Shown: positions 42,870 to 52,065 of the stretch, in pieces | Numbering within the stretch: the first letter of the stretch is position 1 | Layout: each line of letters opens with the position of its first letter | DNA from: Maricaulis sp034659015 | Lineage (GTDB): Bacteria; Pseudomonadota; Alphaproteobacteria; Caulobacterales; Maricaulaceae | Direction of reading: 5' to 3' | DNA length: 64,000 bases | Assembly (NCBI GenBank): GCA_034659015.1 | Contig: JAYEGL010000012.1 | Location: 178,234 to 242,233, forward strand | Notes under the pieces: model-generated | Databases searched by the model: none | Told to the model about the DNA's origin: nothing | Seen by the model: only the letters and a program-made list of their open reading frames with translations | Made by a program: the position numbers and the translations under genes

Positions 42870-44354
42870 ATGTGGAAAATCGCGCATGGCAAGGACCACA
42901 GCATCGCGGATCGCTATGATGCGGTCTGCCGATCCCAAGCGATGATCGAGTTTACGCTGGACGGCAAGGTTGTGACGGCCAACCGAAACTTTCTCGACAC
43001 GCTGGGCTATGAGCTCGGCGAGATCGTCGGGCAGCATCATTCCATGTTCGTCGAGCCGGACTATGCCGAAACGGCAGATTATCGCGCTTTCTGGGATGCG
43101 CTCCGCCGCGGGGAATTCCAGACGGCCGACTACAAGCGTATCGGCAAGGGTGGCCGCCCAGTCTGGATTCAGGCCAGCTACAATCCGGTCCGGGACGATG
43201 CAGGCCGGACCTATGCGATCGTGAAAATCGCCACGGATGTCACCGCGCGCAAGCTGGACGACGCCGATATCCGGGGCAAGCTGGAAGCGCTCGACAAATC
43301 CCAGGCCATCATCGAATTCGAGCTGGACGGCACGATCCTTACCGCCAACGAGAACTTCCTCAGCACACTCGGCTACACGCTCGACGAAGTCCGCGGCCAG
43401 CACCATAGCCTCTTCGTCGACACGGACGAGCGCAGCAGCGCAGCCTACAAGCAATTCTGGGCCAAGCTGGCGCGCGGCGAGTTCCAGTCGGCCGAATACC
43501 GCCGGATCGCCAAGGACGGCAGCGACGTCTGGATTCTGGGGAGCTACAATCCGATCTTCGACATGGACGGCAAACCGTTCAAGGTCGTCAAGTTCGCCAC
43601 CGACATCACCGCCACGGTCAATGAGCGCCACCGCCGCGCGGTCCAGGAGACCATAGCCGAAGAGCTGGTGAAGATATCGGAATCGGCTTCGAACACCTCC
43701 TCCCAGACCGCCAGTGTCGCCGCAGCCGCCAACCAGGCCTCGACCGGCGTCCAGTCGATCGCATCGGGAGCGGAGCAGCTCTCCGCTTCCGCCGCAGAGA
43801 TCAGCCAGCAGGTCTCGCGCGCATCGCAGATCAGCCGCGAAGCCGTTCATGAGGCCGATTCCACCGACGCCACGGTGCGCACGCTTGCGGACTCGGCCCA
43901 GCGCATCGGCGAGATCGTCAACCTGATCACCGCGATCGCGGAACAGACCAACCTGCTCGCGCTCAACGCCACGATCGAGGCGGCCCGCGCGGGTGAGGCC
44001 GGCAAGGGCTTTGCCGTCGTGGCGAGCGAAGTGAAGGGCCTGGCCAACCAGGCGTCCTCTGCGACCGACGAAATCTCCGCGCAGGTCGCCGAAGTCCAGG
44101 GCGCGACCCAGCGCGCCGCCGAGGCCATCGCCTCGATCCGCGGCACCATCTCGGAAGTGGAGAGCGTATCCTCCGCCGTGGCCGCCGCCGTCGAGGAACA
44201 GACCTCCGTGACCGCCGACATGTCGGCCAACATGCAGGACGTTGCCCAGGGCGTGACCAGTATTTCCGACGCCATCCAGCAGATCGACGCCGCGACCCGC
44301 GAGGTCGAGTCCTCGACCCGCAATGTGCAGGGCATCGCCCAGCAGCTCGCCTGA
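42870..44354 (+). CDS. Soluble methyl-accepting chemotaxis protein with two PAS domains
   Basis: A 494-residue cytosolic chemoreceptor without signal peptide or membrane helix. Two PAS domains (~15-130 and ~137-255) are similar to each other (ANRNFLDTLGYELGEIVGQH versus ANENFLSTLGYTLDEVRGQH) and probably bind haem, flavin or a small ligand. The MCP signalling domain follows, with the hairpin tip EQTNLLALNATIEAARAGEA. It resembles Aer/BdlA-type energy or redox sensors. It links sensory input to CheA/CheW, which are not in the window. Confidence 0.92.
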   Translation: MWKIAHGKDHSIADRYDAVCRSQAMIEFTLDGKVVTANRNFLDTLGYELGEIVGQHHSMFVEPDYAETADYRAFWDALRRGEFQTADYKRIGKGGRPVWIQASYNPVRDDAGRTYAIVKIATDVTARKLDDADIRGKLEALDKSQAIIEFELDGTILTANENFLSTLGYTLDEVRGQHHSLFVDTDERSSAAYKQFWAKLARGEFQSAEYRRIAKDGSDVWILGSYNPIFDMDGKPFKVVKFATDITATVNERHRRAVQETIAEELVKISESASNTSSQTASVAAAANQASTGVQSIASGAEQLSASAAEISQQVSRASQISREAVHEADSTDATVRTLADSAQRIGEIVNLITAIAEQTNLLALNATIEAARAGEAGKGFAVVASEVKGLANQASSATDEISAQVAEVQGATQRAAEAIASIRGTISEVESVSSAVAAAVEEQTSVTADMSANMQDVAQGVTSISDAIQQIDAATREVESSTRNVQGIAQQLA

Positions 44355-44361
44355 GCCCGAT

Positions 44362-44401
44362 GAATGGCTGCCCCCCCTGCGTCCCGGTGGGGCGGCCATT
44401 C
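44362..44401 (+). terminator. Long hairpin after the chemoreceptor gene
   Basis: GAATGGCTGCCCC (44362-44374) pairs with GGGGCGGCCATTC (44389-44401) over 13 positions with one G-T pair, seven bases after the stop. No T-run follows. Confidence 0.6.
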
Positions 44402-44510
44402 GCCTCAGCGCCCCGACTTGCCGGACCGGCGGACGTGCGTTACGTCCGAAGCCTGTAATGAACGCGGCCGCAGCAAAGAACGGCCGTCAGGCAAGGCAAA
44501 GACCGGTTCG

Positions 44511-45500
44511 ATGAGCGAAGACTTCCCCCTTTCCGCCCCCGACACGATCGCGGACACGACGGCCCTGTTCGGCTTCGATGCCGGTTTCGAGGTGCCGATG
44601 TTCTCCACACCGGACGAACACACGCCCCGGATCGATCCGGACTATGTCTTCGATCCGGCCACGACCCGGTCGATCCTCGCCGGCTTCGCCTACAATCGCC
44701 GCGTCATGATCCAAGGCTATCACGGCACCGGCAAGTCGACCCATATCGAACAGGTTGCCGCACGGCTCAACTGGCCCATGGTCCGCGTCAATCTGGACAG
44801 CCATATCAGCCGGATCGACATGGTCGGCAAGGACGCCATCGTGCTGCGCGACGGCAAGCAGGTCACCGAATTCCAGGAAGGGATCCTGCCCTGGGCGCTG
44901 CAGCGCCCGGTCGCCCTTCTGTTCGACGAATACGATGCCGGCCGTCCGGACGTGATGTTCGTGATCCAGCGCGTGCTGGAAGCCGCGGGCTCGCTGACCC
45001 TGCTCGACCAGACCAAGGTGATCCGGCCGCACCCCTTCTTCCGCCTGTTCTCCACCACCAACACGATCGGTCTGGGCGACACGACGGGCCTCTATCATGG
45101 CACCCAGCAGATCAACCAGGGCCAGATGGACCGCTGGTCGATCGTGTCCACGCTGAACTATCTGCCGCGCGAGACCGAGAACGCCATCGTGCTGTCCAAG
45201 ATGAAACGGCTCTCCGAAACGGAAGAGGGCCGGAAGATGGTCGAGGACATGGTCAAGGTGGCCGACCTCACCCGCGAAGCTTTCATCAATGGCGACATCT
45301 CCACCGTGATGAGCCCGCGGACCGTGCTGACCTGGGCGGAGAACTACGAGATCTTCGGCGATCTGGGCAGCGCCTTCCGCCTCACCTTCCTCAACAAGTG
45401 CGACGAGCTGGAACGCCCGACCATCGCGGAATTCTACCAGCGCGTCTTCGGCGAGGACCTGCCGGAAGCCCCGATCAAGGCGGAAGTCTCCGCGGCCTGA
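44511..45500 (+). CDS. cobS: CobS-type AAA+ cobaltochelatase subunit
   Basis: A 329-residue MoxR-like AAA+ ATPase. Walker A is GYHGTGKSTHIEQ (~67-79), Walker B LLFDEYDAGRPDVMF, sensor 1 in FRLFSTTNT. In aerobic B12 synthesis CobS and CobT form the ATPase chaperone that drives cobalt insertion by CobN. The partner cobT lies 4.6 kb downstream, separated by an HDAC-like gene, the arsenic operon and a flagellin. No other cobalamin gene is seen. The ATG at 44511 (MSEDFPLSAPD) matches the family start. Confidence 0.92.
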   Translation: MSEDFPLSAPDTIADTTALFGFDAGFEVPMFSTPDEHTPRIDPDYVFDPATTRSILAGFAYNRRVMIQGYHGTGKSTHIEQVAARLNWPMVRVNLDSHISRIDMVGKDAIVLRDGKQVTEFQEGILPWALQRPVALLFDEYDAGRPDVMFVIQRVLEAAGSLTLLDQTKVIRPHPFFRLFSTTNTIGLGDTTGLYHGTQQINQGQMDRWSIVSTLNYLPRETENAIVLSKMKRLSETEEGRKMVEDMVKVADLTREAFINGDISTVMSPRTVLTWAENYEIFGDLGSAFRLTFLNKCDELERPTIAEFYQRVFGEDLPEAPIKAEVSAA

Positions 45501-45546
45501 GCGCGAACGGGATGACGGCGCACGCTTCCGGTCTATCCTGACCGGC

Positions 45547-46440
45547 ATGAAGGTTTTCTATTCCGATCATTTCGCCCTGCCCCTGCCGGACGGACACCGC
45601 TTTCCCGGCAGCAAGTACTCCCTGCTGCGCGAACGGCTGGTCGCCGAGGGTATCGTGGAAGCCGGAGCCCTCCGTCCCGCCCGCCGCGCCTCGCGCACGG
45701 ACCTGCTGCGCGCTCATGACACCGGCTACGTCGATGCGGTTTCGGCAGGCACGCTGGAGCCGTCCGCCGTACGCCGCATCGGCTTTCCCTGGAGCGAAGG
45801 CCTGGTCGGGCGCGTGGAGGCGACAGTCGGCGGCGCCATAGGCGCGGCCAAACAGGCCCTGCGCGACGGGATCAGCGGGCAGATCGCCGGCGGCACGCAC
45901 CACGCCCACCGCGACTTCGGCTCGGGCTTCTGCGTCTACAATGATTTCGCGGTCACGGCGCTGCATCTCATCGGGACCGGGCAGGTTTCACGCGTTGCGA
46001 TCATCGACCTCGACGTCCACCAGGGCGACGGCAATGCCGCCATCCTGTCAGGCCATCCCGATGTCTTCGTCTTCTCCATGCACGGCGCGCGCAACTTCCC
46101 CTTCCGCAAGCATGACAGCGACCTGGATGTCGGCCTGCCCGACGGCACCGGGGACGCTGCCTACCTCCACGCGCTGGACACCCACCTGCCCGAGGTCTTC
46201 GCCTTCCGGCCCGACATCGTGCTCTACCAGGCCGGGGTGGACCCGCTGGCCGAGGACCGGCTGGGCCGGCTGAGCCTCACCCATGCCGGACTGCGCATGC
46301 GGGACAGAATGGTCCTGGACGCCTGCGCCCGCGGCGGCATCCCGGTCTCGCTGGGCCTGGGCGGCGGCTATGCCGAACCGATCGACGCGACTGTTACCGC
46401 CAATCTCAACACTTGGGCGGAGGCGCGGGCGCGCTTCTGA
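45547..46440 (+). CDS. Histone deacetylase-like (class IV type) amidohydrolase
   Basis: A 297-residue zinc amidohydrolase of the arginase/deacetylase fold. The active site has GGTHHAHRDFGSGFCVYND (His-His pair), DLDVHQGDGNAAI (Asp/His zinc ligands) and QAGVDPLAEDRLG (third ligand Asp), then GLGGGY. Bacterial members deacetylate polyamines, acetoin or proteins; the substrate here is unknown. It starts 46 bp after cobS. Confidence 0.92.
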   Translation: MKVFYSDHFALPLPDGHRFPGSKYSLLRERLVAEGIVEAGALRPARRASRTDLLRAHDTGYVDAVSAGTLEPSAVRRIGFPWSEGLVGRVEATVGGAIGAAKQALRDGISGQIAGGTHHAHRDFGSGFCVYNDFAVTALHLIGTGQVSRVAIIDLDVHQGDGNAAILSGHPDVFVFSMHGARNFPFRKHDSDLDVGLPDGTGDAAYLHALDTHLPEVFAFRPDIVLYQAGVDPLAEDRLGRLSLTHAGLRMRDRMVLDACARGGIPVSLGLGGGYAEPIDATVTANLNTWAEARARF

Positions 46441-46495
46441 GGAATGGAGCACCGGACGGGTTGCCACGAGTTATTATTTCAATTATCGTTGAAAT

Positions 46496-46858
46496 ATGGA
46501 AATTGAAACCGCCGTCGATCGTCTCTCCGCCCTGGCCCAGACCAGCCGCCTCGCCGTCTTCCGCCTGCTCGTGAAGGCCGGCCCCGACGGGCTGGCCGCC
46601 GGCGAGATCGCGCGCGCTCTCGACGTCGCCCCCAACACGCTGTCCGCCCAGCTCAGCCAGCTCTCCCGCGCCGGCCTGGTCCGCCAGCGCCGCGAGGGGC
46701 GTTCGCTGATCTACAGCGTCGCCTTCGAAACCATGTCGGACCTGCTGCTCTACCTCATGGAGGATTGCTGCCAGGGCCATAGCGACATCTGCACGCCCGT
46801 CGTCGAGGCCGCGGCCCGCGGCGCGTGCTGCCCCCCGCAACCGGAGTCCCTGTCATGA
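46496..46858 (+). CDS. arsR: ArsR-family arsenic-responsive repressor
   Basis: A 120-residue winged-helix repressor. The DNA-binding helices are VAPNTLSAQLSQLSRAGLVR, followed by QRREGRSLIYSVAF. The metal-binding Cys residues lie at the C-terminus (LMEDCCQGHSDICTP and ARGACCPP), as in ArsR types whose As(III) site is C-terminal. It heads the arsR-arsI-acr3-arsC operon and its stop overlaps arsI (ATGA). Confidence 0.92.
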   Translation: MEIETAVDRLSALAQTSRLAVFRLLVKAGPDGLAAGEIARALDVAPNTLSAQLSQLSRAGLVRQRREGRSLIYSVAFETMSDLLLYLMEDCCQGHSDICTPVVEAAARGACCPPQPESLS

Positions 46859-47337
46859 AACGCCTTCATGTCCACCTCGCCGTCGACGACCTGAACAAGG
46901 CCATCGCCTTCTATTCCACCCTCTTCGATGCCGAGCCGACGACCGCCAAGCCCGACTACGCCAAATGGATGCTGGACGATCCGCGGGTGAATTTTGCGAT
47001 CAGCGCCCGGCAGAGCACGACGGGCATCCAGCATCTGGGTATACAGGCCGAGGACAAGGACGAGCTCGACACGGTCTACGAGCGCCTGTCCCGCGCCGAT
47101 GCGCAAACGCTCGAGGAGGGCGAGACCACCTGCTGCTATGCCCGCTCGGAGAAAAGCTGGATCGCCGATCCGGTCGGCACGAACTGGGAAGTCTTCCGCA
47201 CGATGGGCGACAGTACCGATTACGGGCACGATCTGACGGCCGGCACCGCGGCCGCCCCTGACTCGGAGGCCGGTGATGGCCCGTGCTGTACGCCCCGGGC
47301 CATGCCGGCCGCACCCAAGTCCGCCTGCTGCAGCTAG
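46855..47337 (+). CDS. arsI: ArsI-type C-As bond lyase (CadI/ArsI family)
   Basis: A 160-residue vicinal-oxygen-chelate dioxygenase that cleaves the carbon-arsenic bond of trivalent organoarsenicals such as MAs(III). The expected Fe ligands are in place: His5 (RLHVH), His60 (GIQHLG) and Glu112 (NWEVF), and the arsenic-binding Cys93-Cys94 pair is in GETTCCYARS. The C-terminus carries four further Cys (GPCCTPRAM, SACCS) that may bind arsenic. The close fit favours ArsI over cadmium-induced CadI. Confidence 0.9.
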   Translation: MKRLHVHLAVDDLNKAIAFYSTLFDAEPTTAKPDYAKWMLDDPRVNFAISARQSTTGIQHLGIQAEDKDELDTVYERLSRADAQTLEEGETTCCYARSEKSWIADPVGTNWEVFRTMGDSTDYGHDLTAGTAAAPDSEAGDGPCCTPRAMPAAPKSACCS

Positions 47338-47348
47338 AAAGCCCGTCC

Positions 47349-48389
47349 ATGCCAGTCTTCGAACGCTACCTGTCCGTCTGGGTCGCCCTGTGCATCCTGG
47401 CGGGGATCACGCTCGCCCAGGTCCTGCCGGGCCTGTTCTCCGCGCTGGCCGCGCTGGAATACGCCAATGTGAATTTCGCCGTGGCGGTGCTGATCTGGGC
47501 CATGGTCTGGCCGATGATGATCGCCGTCGATTTCGCCAGCCTCAAACGGATCGGCGAACGCCCGAAAGGCCTGGTCATCACCCTGGTCGTGAACTGGCTG
47601 ATCAAGCCCTTCACCATGGCCTTTCTGGGCGTCGTCTTCTTCAAGCACGTGTTCGCCGGGTTGATCCCGCCGGCCGAGGCCGAAGGCTATATCGCCGGGC
47701 TGATCCTGCTGGGCGCCGCGCCCTGCACGGCGATGGTCTTCGTGTGGTCGCAGCTGACGCGCGGCGACGCGACCTACACCCTCGCCCAGGTCAGTGTGAA
47801 CGACGCCATCATGGTGTTTGCCTTCGCCCCGATCGTCGCCCTGCTGCTCGGCGTCACCGACATCGCCGTGCCCTGGGAGACCCTGCTTCTGTCCGTCGTA
47901 CTCTATGTCGTGATCCCGCTGATCGCCGGCGTGATCACGCGGCAGGCCCTGAAGGGCCGCGGCGGTGCCGGCGCGGTCGACCGGTTCACCGCCCGCATCA
48001 AGCCGGCCTCCATTCTCGGCCTGCTGGGCACGGTCATCCTGCTGTTCGGCTTTCAGGGTCACGTCATCCTGGACCGGCCCCTGCTGATCGGCCTGATCGC
48101 GGTGCCGATCCTGATCCAGTCCTACGGCATCTTCGCCCTGGCCTACGGGGCCGCCTGGATCTGGCGCGTTCCGCATGCGGTTGCCGCACCCTGCGCCATG
48201 ATCGGCACCTCCAACTTCTTCGAGCTCGCCGTGGCTGTCGCCATCAGCCTGTTCGGGCTGAATTCCGGCGCCGCCCTGGCCACCGTGGTCGGCGTGCTGG
48301 TGGAAGTGCCGGTCATGCTCTCGCTCGTCGCCTTCGCCAACCGGACACGCGGGCATTTTCCCGGCGCCGGGGAGGTCACGCCCGAATGA
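47349..48389 (+). CDS. acr3: Arsenite efflux transporter Acr3
   Basis: A 346-residue, ten-helix inner-membrane arsenite exporter. The essential helix-4 Cys is in LGAAPCTAMVFVW and the conserved Glu in helix 9 is in GTSNFFELAVAVA; both are required in studied Acr3 proteins. The VNDAIMVFAFAPIVALLLG segment is also typical. It begins 11 bp after arsI and its stop overlaps arsC (ATGA). Confidence 0.95.
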   Translation: MPVFERYLSVWVALCILAGITLAQVLPGLFSALAALEYANVNFAVAVLIWAMVWPMMIAVDFASLKRIGERPKGLVITLVVNWLIKPFTMAFLGVVFFKHVFAGLIPPAEAEGYIAGLILLGAAPCTAMVFVWSQLTRGDATYTLAQVSVNDAIMVFAFAPIVALLLGVTDIAVPWETLLLSVVLYVVIPLIAGVITRQALKGRGGAGAVDRFTARIKPASILGLLGTVILLFGFQGHVILDRPLLIGLIAVPILIQSYGIFALAYGAAWIWRVPHAVAAPCAMIGTSNFFELAVAVAISLFGLNSGAALATVVGVLVEVPVMLSLVAFANRTRGHFPGAGEVTPE

Positions 48390-48808
48390 TCGTCATCCAT
48401 CACAATCCCGAATGCGGCACCTCGCGCAATGTCGTCGCGCTGGTGAAGGCGGCCGGCTACGATCCCGACGTGATCGAATACCTGCAGACCGGCTGGACCC
48501 GGCCGCAATTGCTCGGCCTCTTCGCCGCCGCCGGACTGACGCCGCGCAGCGCGCTGCGCGAGACCAAGTCGCCGGCGGCCGAACTCGGCCTGCTGCAGCC
48601 GGGCGTCGCTGACGACACCCTGCTCGATGCGATGCTCCAGCATCCCGTCCTGGTGAACCGGCCGATCGTGTGCACGCCGCGCGGCGTGCGCCTGTGCCGG
48701 CCCAGCCCCAGCGTGCTGGACCTGCTGGACCGCTGGCCGCAGGGCCCCTTCGCGCTGGAGGACGGCACGCCGGTGATCGACGGGAACGGACAGCGCGTTG
48801 GCGCCTGA
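48386..48808 (+). CDS. arsC: Arsenate reductase ArsC (glutaredoxin-dependent)
   Basis: A 140-residue arsenate reductase. The catalytic Cys is in HHNPECGTSRNVVALV (Cys10), and the arsenate-binding Arg residues fit RSALRETKSPAAEL and NRPIVCTPRGVRLCRP. It converts As(V) to As(III) for export by Acr3. It is the last gene of the operon and ends six bases before the convergent flagellin gene. Confidence 0.93.
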   Translation: MIVIHHNPECGTSRNVVALVKAAGYDPDVIEYLQTGWTRPQLLGLFAAAGLTPRSALRETKSPAAELGLLQPGVADDTLLDAMLQHPVLVNRPIVCTPRGVRLCRPSPSVLDLLDRWPQGPFALEDGTPVIDGNGQRVGA

Positions 48809-48814
48809 AAGGGC

Positions 48815-49663
48815 CTACTGGAAGAAGCGCAGGATCGTCTTCGGCGCCTCGTTGGCCACGGCCAGCGCCTGCATGCCCAGCTCCTCGCGCACCATCAGCG
48901 CTTTCAGCTTGGCCGCTTCGCGTCCCAGATCGGCATCGACCAGATTGCCGATGCCGGCATCGGTCACGTCGATCTGCTTGACCAGGAGCGTGCGCTGGAT
49001 CTCCAGGCTCTTCAGGCTCACGCCCAGCCGTGACACGGCGGCGTTGACGGCCTCCATCGAGGTTTCGAAATCCGCCACCATGGACAGGTCCGGCCGGGCG
49101 GCCAGAGCGCTTGCATCGCTTTGCGGCAGGCTGGACGGCAGGGTGGAATCGAAAATCCCGCCGCCATCGCTTAGATCCTCCGCGGCGATCGCCATCTGCG
49201 TGTTCGGATTGTCCGAGATCAGGACCGAGATCCCCGAAGCGCCGGCCTCGAGCAGGTTGAGATCGTTGAAGCTGGCATTGGCGACGAGGTGCTGGGCCTG
49301 ATTACCCAGCGCCACGAAATCATTCATCAGGGTGCGCCAGCCCTGTTCGTCCAGCGACGTGTCGGTGGCGGCGACGAGCTTGGCCTGCATCTCGACCATG
49401 AGTTCTGAAATGCCTTCGGCCGCGGCCAGTGCGGTTTCCACCACGCCGGTCGCCAGGTCGATCGAGGTGAGCGCTTCGCCGCGCGCGCCATTGGCCGCGC
49501 GCATGCCCTGGGCCAGGGCCCAGACCGCGCCGCCATCGCTCGCGCTGCCGATCTTGAGCCCTGTCGCAATCCGGGTGTGCACTTTCACACTGGCCCGTTC
49601 CAGCATGTCCATATGCTGGAGCGCAGAGTTCACGCCGGCCATGGAATGGACCGAATAGGTCAT
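48815..49663 (-). CDS. Flagellin
   Basis: A 282-residue flagellin, the length typical of Caulobacter-type flagellins. The N-terminal D0/D1 region is MTYSVHSMAGVNSALQHMDM to KIGSASDGGAVWALAQGM, and the C-terminal region ends REAAKLKALMVREELGMQAL and a terminal ILRFFQ. The middle domain is short. It is isolated from other flagellar genes, as alternative flagellins often are. I chose the ATG at 49661-49663; a 16-residue longer frame from 49711 lacks a ribosome site. Confidence 0.9.
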   Translation of the reverse strand: MTYSVHSMAGVNSALQHMDMLERASVKVHTRIATGLKIGSASDGGAVWALAQGMRAANGARGEALTSIDLATGVVETALAAAEGISELMVEMQAKLVAATDTSLDEQGWRTLMNDFVALGNQAQHLVANASFNDLNLLEAGASGISVLISDNPNTQMAIAAEDLSDGGGIFDSTLPSSLPQSDASALAARPDLSMVADFETSMEAVNAAVSRLGVSLKSLEIQRTLLVKQIDVTDAGIGNLVDADLGREAAKLKALMVREELGMQALAVANEAPKTILRFFQ

Positions 49664-49772
49664 CCAGCCGTATCTCGCCACCTGATCGGGCCCACTTTTT
49701 ACGGGCTCCATCGGCCAATCTGGCGCGCGAGGGTTAGCAACTCCTTTCCGGGCTGCTCATGAAATAACCCTG

Positions 49773-50000
49773 TCAGACCTCTTCGAGCGCCTTGGCCACA
49801 CGCCTCAGGGCGGGCCGGGCGTCGCCGCCGGACATACCCTCGCCCGAAGCGGTTACCAGTTCCTCGGCGTCATGCTTCCAGCGCTCGAGGATTTCGACCT
49901 TCTGCTCGCGCGTGAGAGCCTTGTCCGCCACTACGTCTTGGGGGTCGCCGAACGTGTCGGCCGGGTTCAGCAAGGCTTTTTCGTAGGCTTCACGATTCAT
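49773..50000 (-). CDS. Small conserved alphaproteobacterial protein (75 aa)
   Basis: A 75-residue soluble protein beginning MNREAYEKALLNPADTFGDP and containing VVADKALTREQKVEILERWK. This pattern (short N-terminal helix, then LTREQKVEILERW and an acidic middle) is common in alphaproteobacteria; no function is known. It is divergent from cobT and has AAGGAGG close to its start codon. Confidence 0.75.
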   Translation of the reverse strand: MNREAYEKALLNPADTFGDPQDVVADKALTREQKVEILERWKHDAEELVTASGEGMSGGDARPALRRVAKALEEV

Positions 50001-50137
50001 CCTGGGCCTCCTTCCGGTTTCAGAACCCCGATAGTGTCATAAAACGCACGACACGCGTGTCCGGTTCCGCTGAAACTGCACATCGCAGGACGCTTTGCCG
50101 CCCTCGCAATTTCGCGCGGATGGATTAGGTTGCCCGC

Positions 50138-52054
50138 ATGAGCCAACCACCCGCCGATCCCGACGCGTTCAAGCGCGCCCTCGCCATCACCACCCGCGCC
50201 CTTGCCGGGGACAAGGATCTCGACGTGCGCTATGGCGGCGAGATCGCCGGCCTGTCGGGCGGACGCATCGTGCTGCCCAATCCGGGGCCCGAACCGTCCG
50301 CCGCCGCGGCCGCCGCCGTGCGCGGCCGGGCGGACGCGCTGGCCCTGCGTCTGGCCCATCACGACGAAGCCGCCCATGCCGGCGCCCTGCCGCCCGGCGC
50401 CACGGCGCGCGCCATCTTCCACGCCGCCGAACAGGCCCGGGTGGAAAGCCTGGGCGCCCGGGACATGCGCGGCATGGCGGACAATCTGGATGCAGCGCTC
50501 ATCGCCCGCTGCCGCCAGAAGGGCTGGCAACGGGTCGAGGACCGCCAGGCCGCCCCCATGGAAGAAGCCGTCGCCATGATGGTGCGCGAGCGGATCACCG
50601 GCCGCCCCGCTCCGGCCGAGGCCGCCGGCCTGATGGAGCTGTGGCGCGACCAGCTGGAAACCGTCGCCGGCAAGTCCCTGGATGCGCTGGCGGAAAACGC
50701 CGGAGACCAGAAAGCCTTCGCCGACCTGCTGCGTACCGTGATCGAGGATCTCGATCTGGCCGACGAGCTGGGCGGCGATCCGGAACAGTCGGAAAACGAG
50801 AATGACGACGACGAGGGCGTCGATCGCGAACAGCGCACCGGCGAGGACGAACAGGACGATGACGGCAAGGAGGGCGACGATCCCGACACGCCGGACGCGG
50901 CCGGCACGGCCGGCGACGAGGAAGAAATCAACGCCGAGGGCGAGGATTCGGAAACCCGTGTCGAGGCCATGGACGACGAGGGTTCGGCCCAGACCGCGAT
51001 GCGGCCCAACTGGCAGCCCTCCGGCGAGGGCGACGCCAAGGCCTACAAGGTCTTCACCCGCGAGTTCGACGAGATCATCGCCGCCCAGGACCTGTGCGAT
51101 GCTGAGGAGCTGGAGCGGCTCCGCAAGTATCTCGACAATACGCTGAAAGGCCTCGACCAGGTTGTCGGCCGCCTCGCCAACCGGCTGCAGCGCCGGCTGA
51201 TGGCCCAGCAGGAACGGGCCTGGCAGTTCGACCTTGAGGAAGGCGTGCTCGACGGCTCGCGCCTGGCCCGCGTCATCGCCGACCCGACCCTGCCCCTCTC
51301 CTACAAGCAGGAGAGCGACACGGAGTTTCGCGACACCATCGTCACCCTGCTGCTCGACAATTCCGGCTCCATGCGCGGCCGGCCGATCATGGTCGCCGCC
51401 GCCTGCGCGGACATTCTCGCGCGCACGCTGGAACGGGTCGGGGTGAAGACCGAGATCCTCGGCTTCACCACCAAGGCCTGGAAAGGCGGCCGGTCGAAGG
51501 AGAAATGGCTGGCCGAGGGCAAGATCCCCAATCCGGGCCGGCTCAACGATCTCAGGCACATCATCTACAAGTCCGCCGACACGCCCTGGCGGCGTGCGCG
51601 CACCAATCTCGGCCTGATGATGCGCGAGGGCCTCCTGAAGGAAAACATCGACGGCGAAGCACTGATGTGGGCCTGGAAACGCCTCGGCGCCCGTCCGGAA
51701 CAGCGCCGCATCATGATGGTGATCTCCGACGGCGCCCCGGTCGATGACGGCACCCAGTCGGCCAATTCGCCGGGCTATCTGGAACGCCATCTGCGCGAGA
51801 CGATCGCCATGATCGAGAACCGGTCAGAGGTCGAACTCCTGGCCATCGGCATCGGCCACGATGTCACACGCTGGTATCGCCGCGCCGTGACCATCAATGA
51901 CGTCGAACAGCTCGGCGGGGCCATGACCGACCAGCTGGCCTCCCTGTTCGACGAGGACGGCGGCGGCAGCGGCGGGCGCTTCTCCAGCCGCAGGGAAACG
52001 GCGACATCCGGACTGAAGCGCGGCGACCGGGCCGCGCTGGCCGGCGGACGGTAA
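50138..52054 (+). CDS. cobT: CobT-type cobaltochelatase subunit with VWA domain
   Basis: A 638-residue protein. An N-terminal helical region (~1-205) is followed by a very acidic linker (~205-290, e.g. SENENDDDEGVD, EEEINAEGED-like) and a C-terminal von Willebrand A domain with the metal-ion-dependent site LLLDNSGSMRGRPIMVAAAC (~405-424). It is the partner of CobS in the ATPase module of aerobic cobaltochelatase. It is separated from cobS by 4.6 kb and stands 11 bp upstream of an unrelated esterase-like gene. Confidence 0.93.
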   Translation: MSQPPADPDAFKRALAITTRALAGDKDLDVRYGGEIAGLSGGRIVLPNPGPEPSAAAAAAVRGRADALALRLAHHDEAAHAGALPPGATARAIFHAAEQARVESLGARDMRGMADNLDAALIARCRQKGWQRVEDRQAAPMEEAVAMMVRERITGRPAPAEAAGLMELWRDQLETVAGKSLDALAENAGDQKAFADLLRTVIEDLDLADELGGDPEQSENENDDDEGVDREQRTGEDEQDDDGKEGDDPDTPDAAGTAGDEEEINAEGEDSETRVEAMDDEGSAQTAMRPNWQPSGEGDAKAYKVFTREFDEIIAAQDLCDAEELERLRKYLDNTLKGLDQVVGRLANRLQRRLMAQQERAWQFDLEEGVLDGSRLARVIADPTLPLSYKQESDTEFRDTIVTLLLDNSGSMRGRPIMVAAACADILARTLERVGVKTEILGFTTKAWKGGRSKEKWLAEGKIPNPGRLNDLRHIIYKSADTPWRRARTNLGLMMREGLLKENIDGEALMWAWKRLGARPEQRRIMMVISDGAPVDDGTQSANSPGYLERHLRETIAMIENRSEVELLAIGIGHDVTRWYRRAVTINDVEQLGGAMTDQLASLFDEDGGGSGGRFSSRRETATSGLKRGDRAALAGGR

Positions 52055-52065
52055 CGGAGTTCCCC

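Noticed and set aside
44355..44510. Upstream extension of cobS to 44364
   Set aside because: The extension runs through the terminator hairpin and is not CobS-like; the ATG at 44511 matches the family start.
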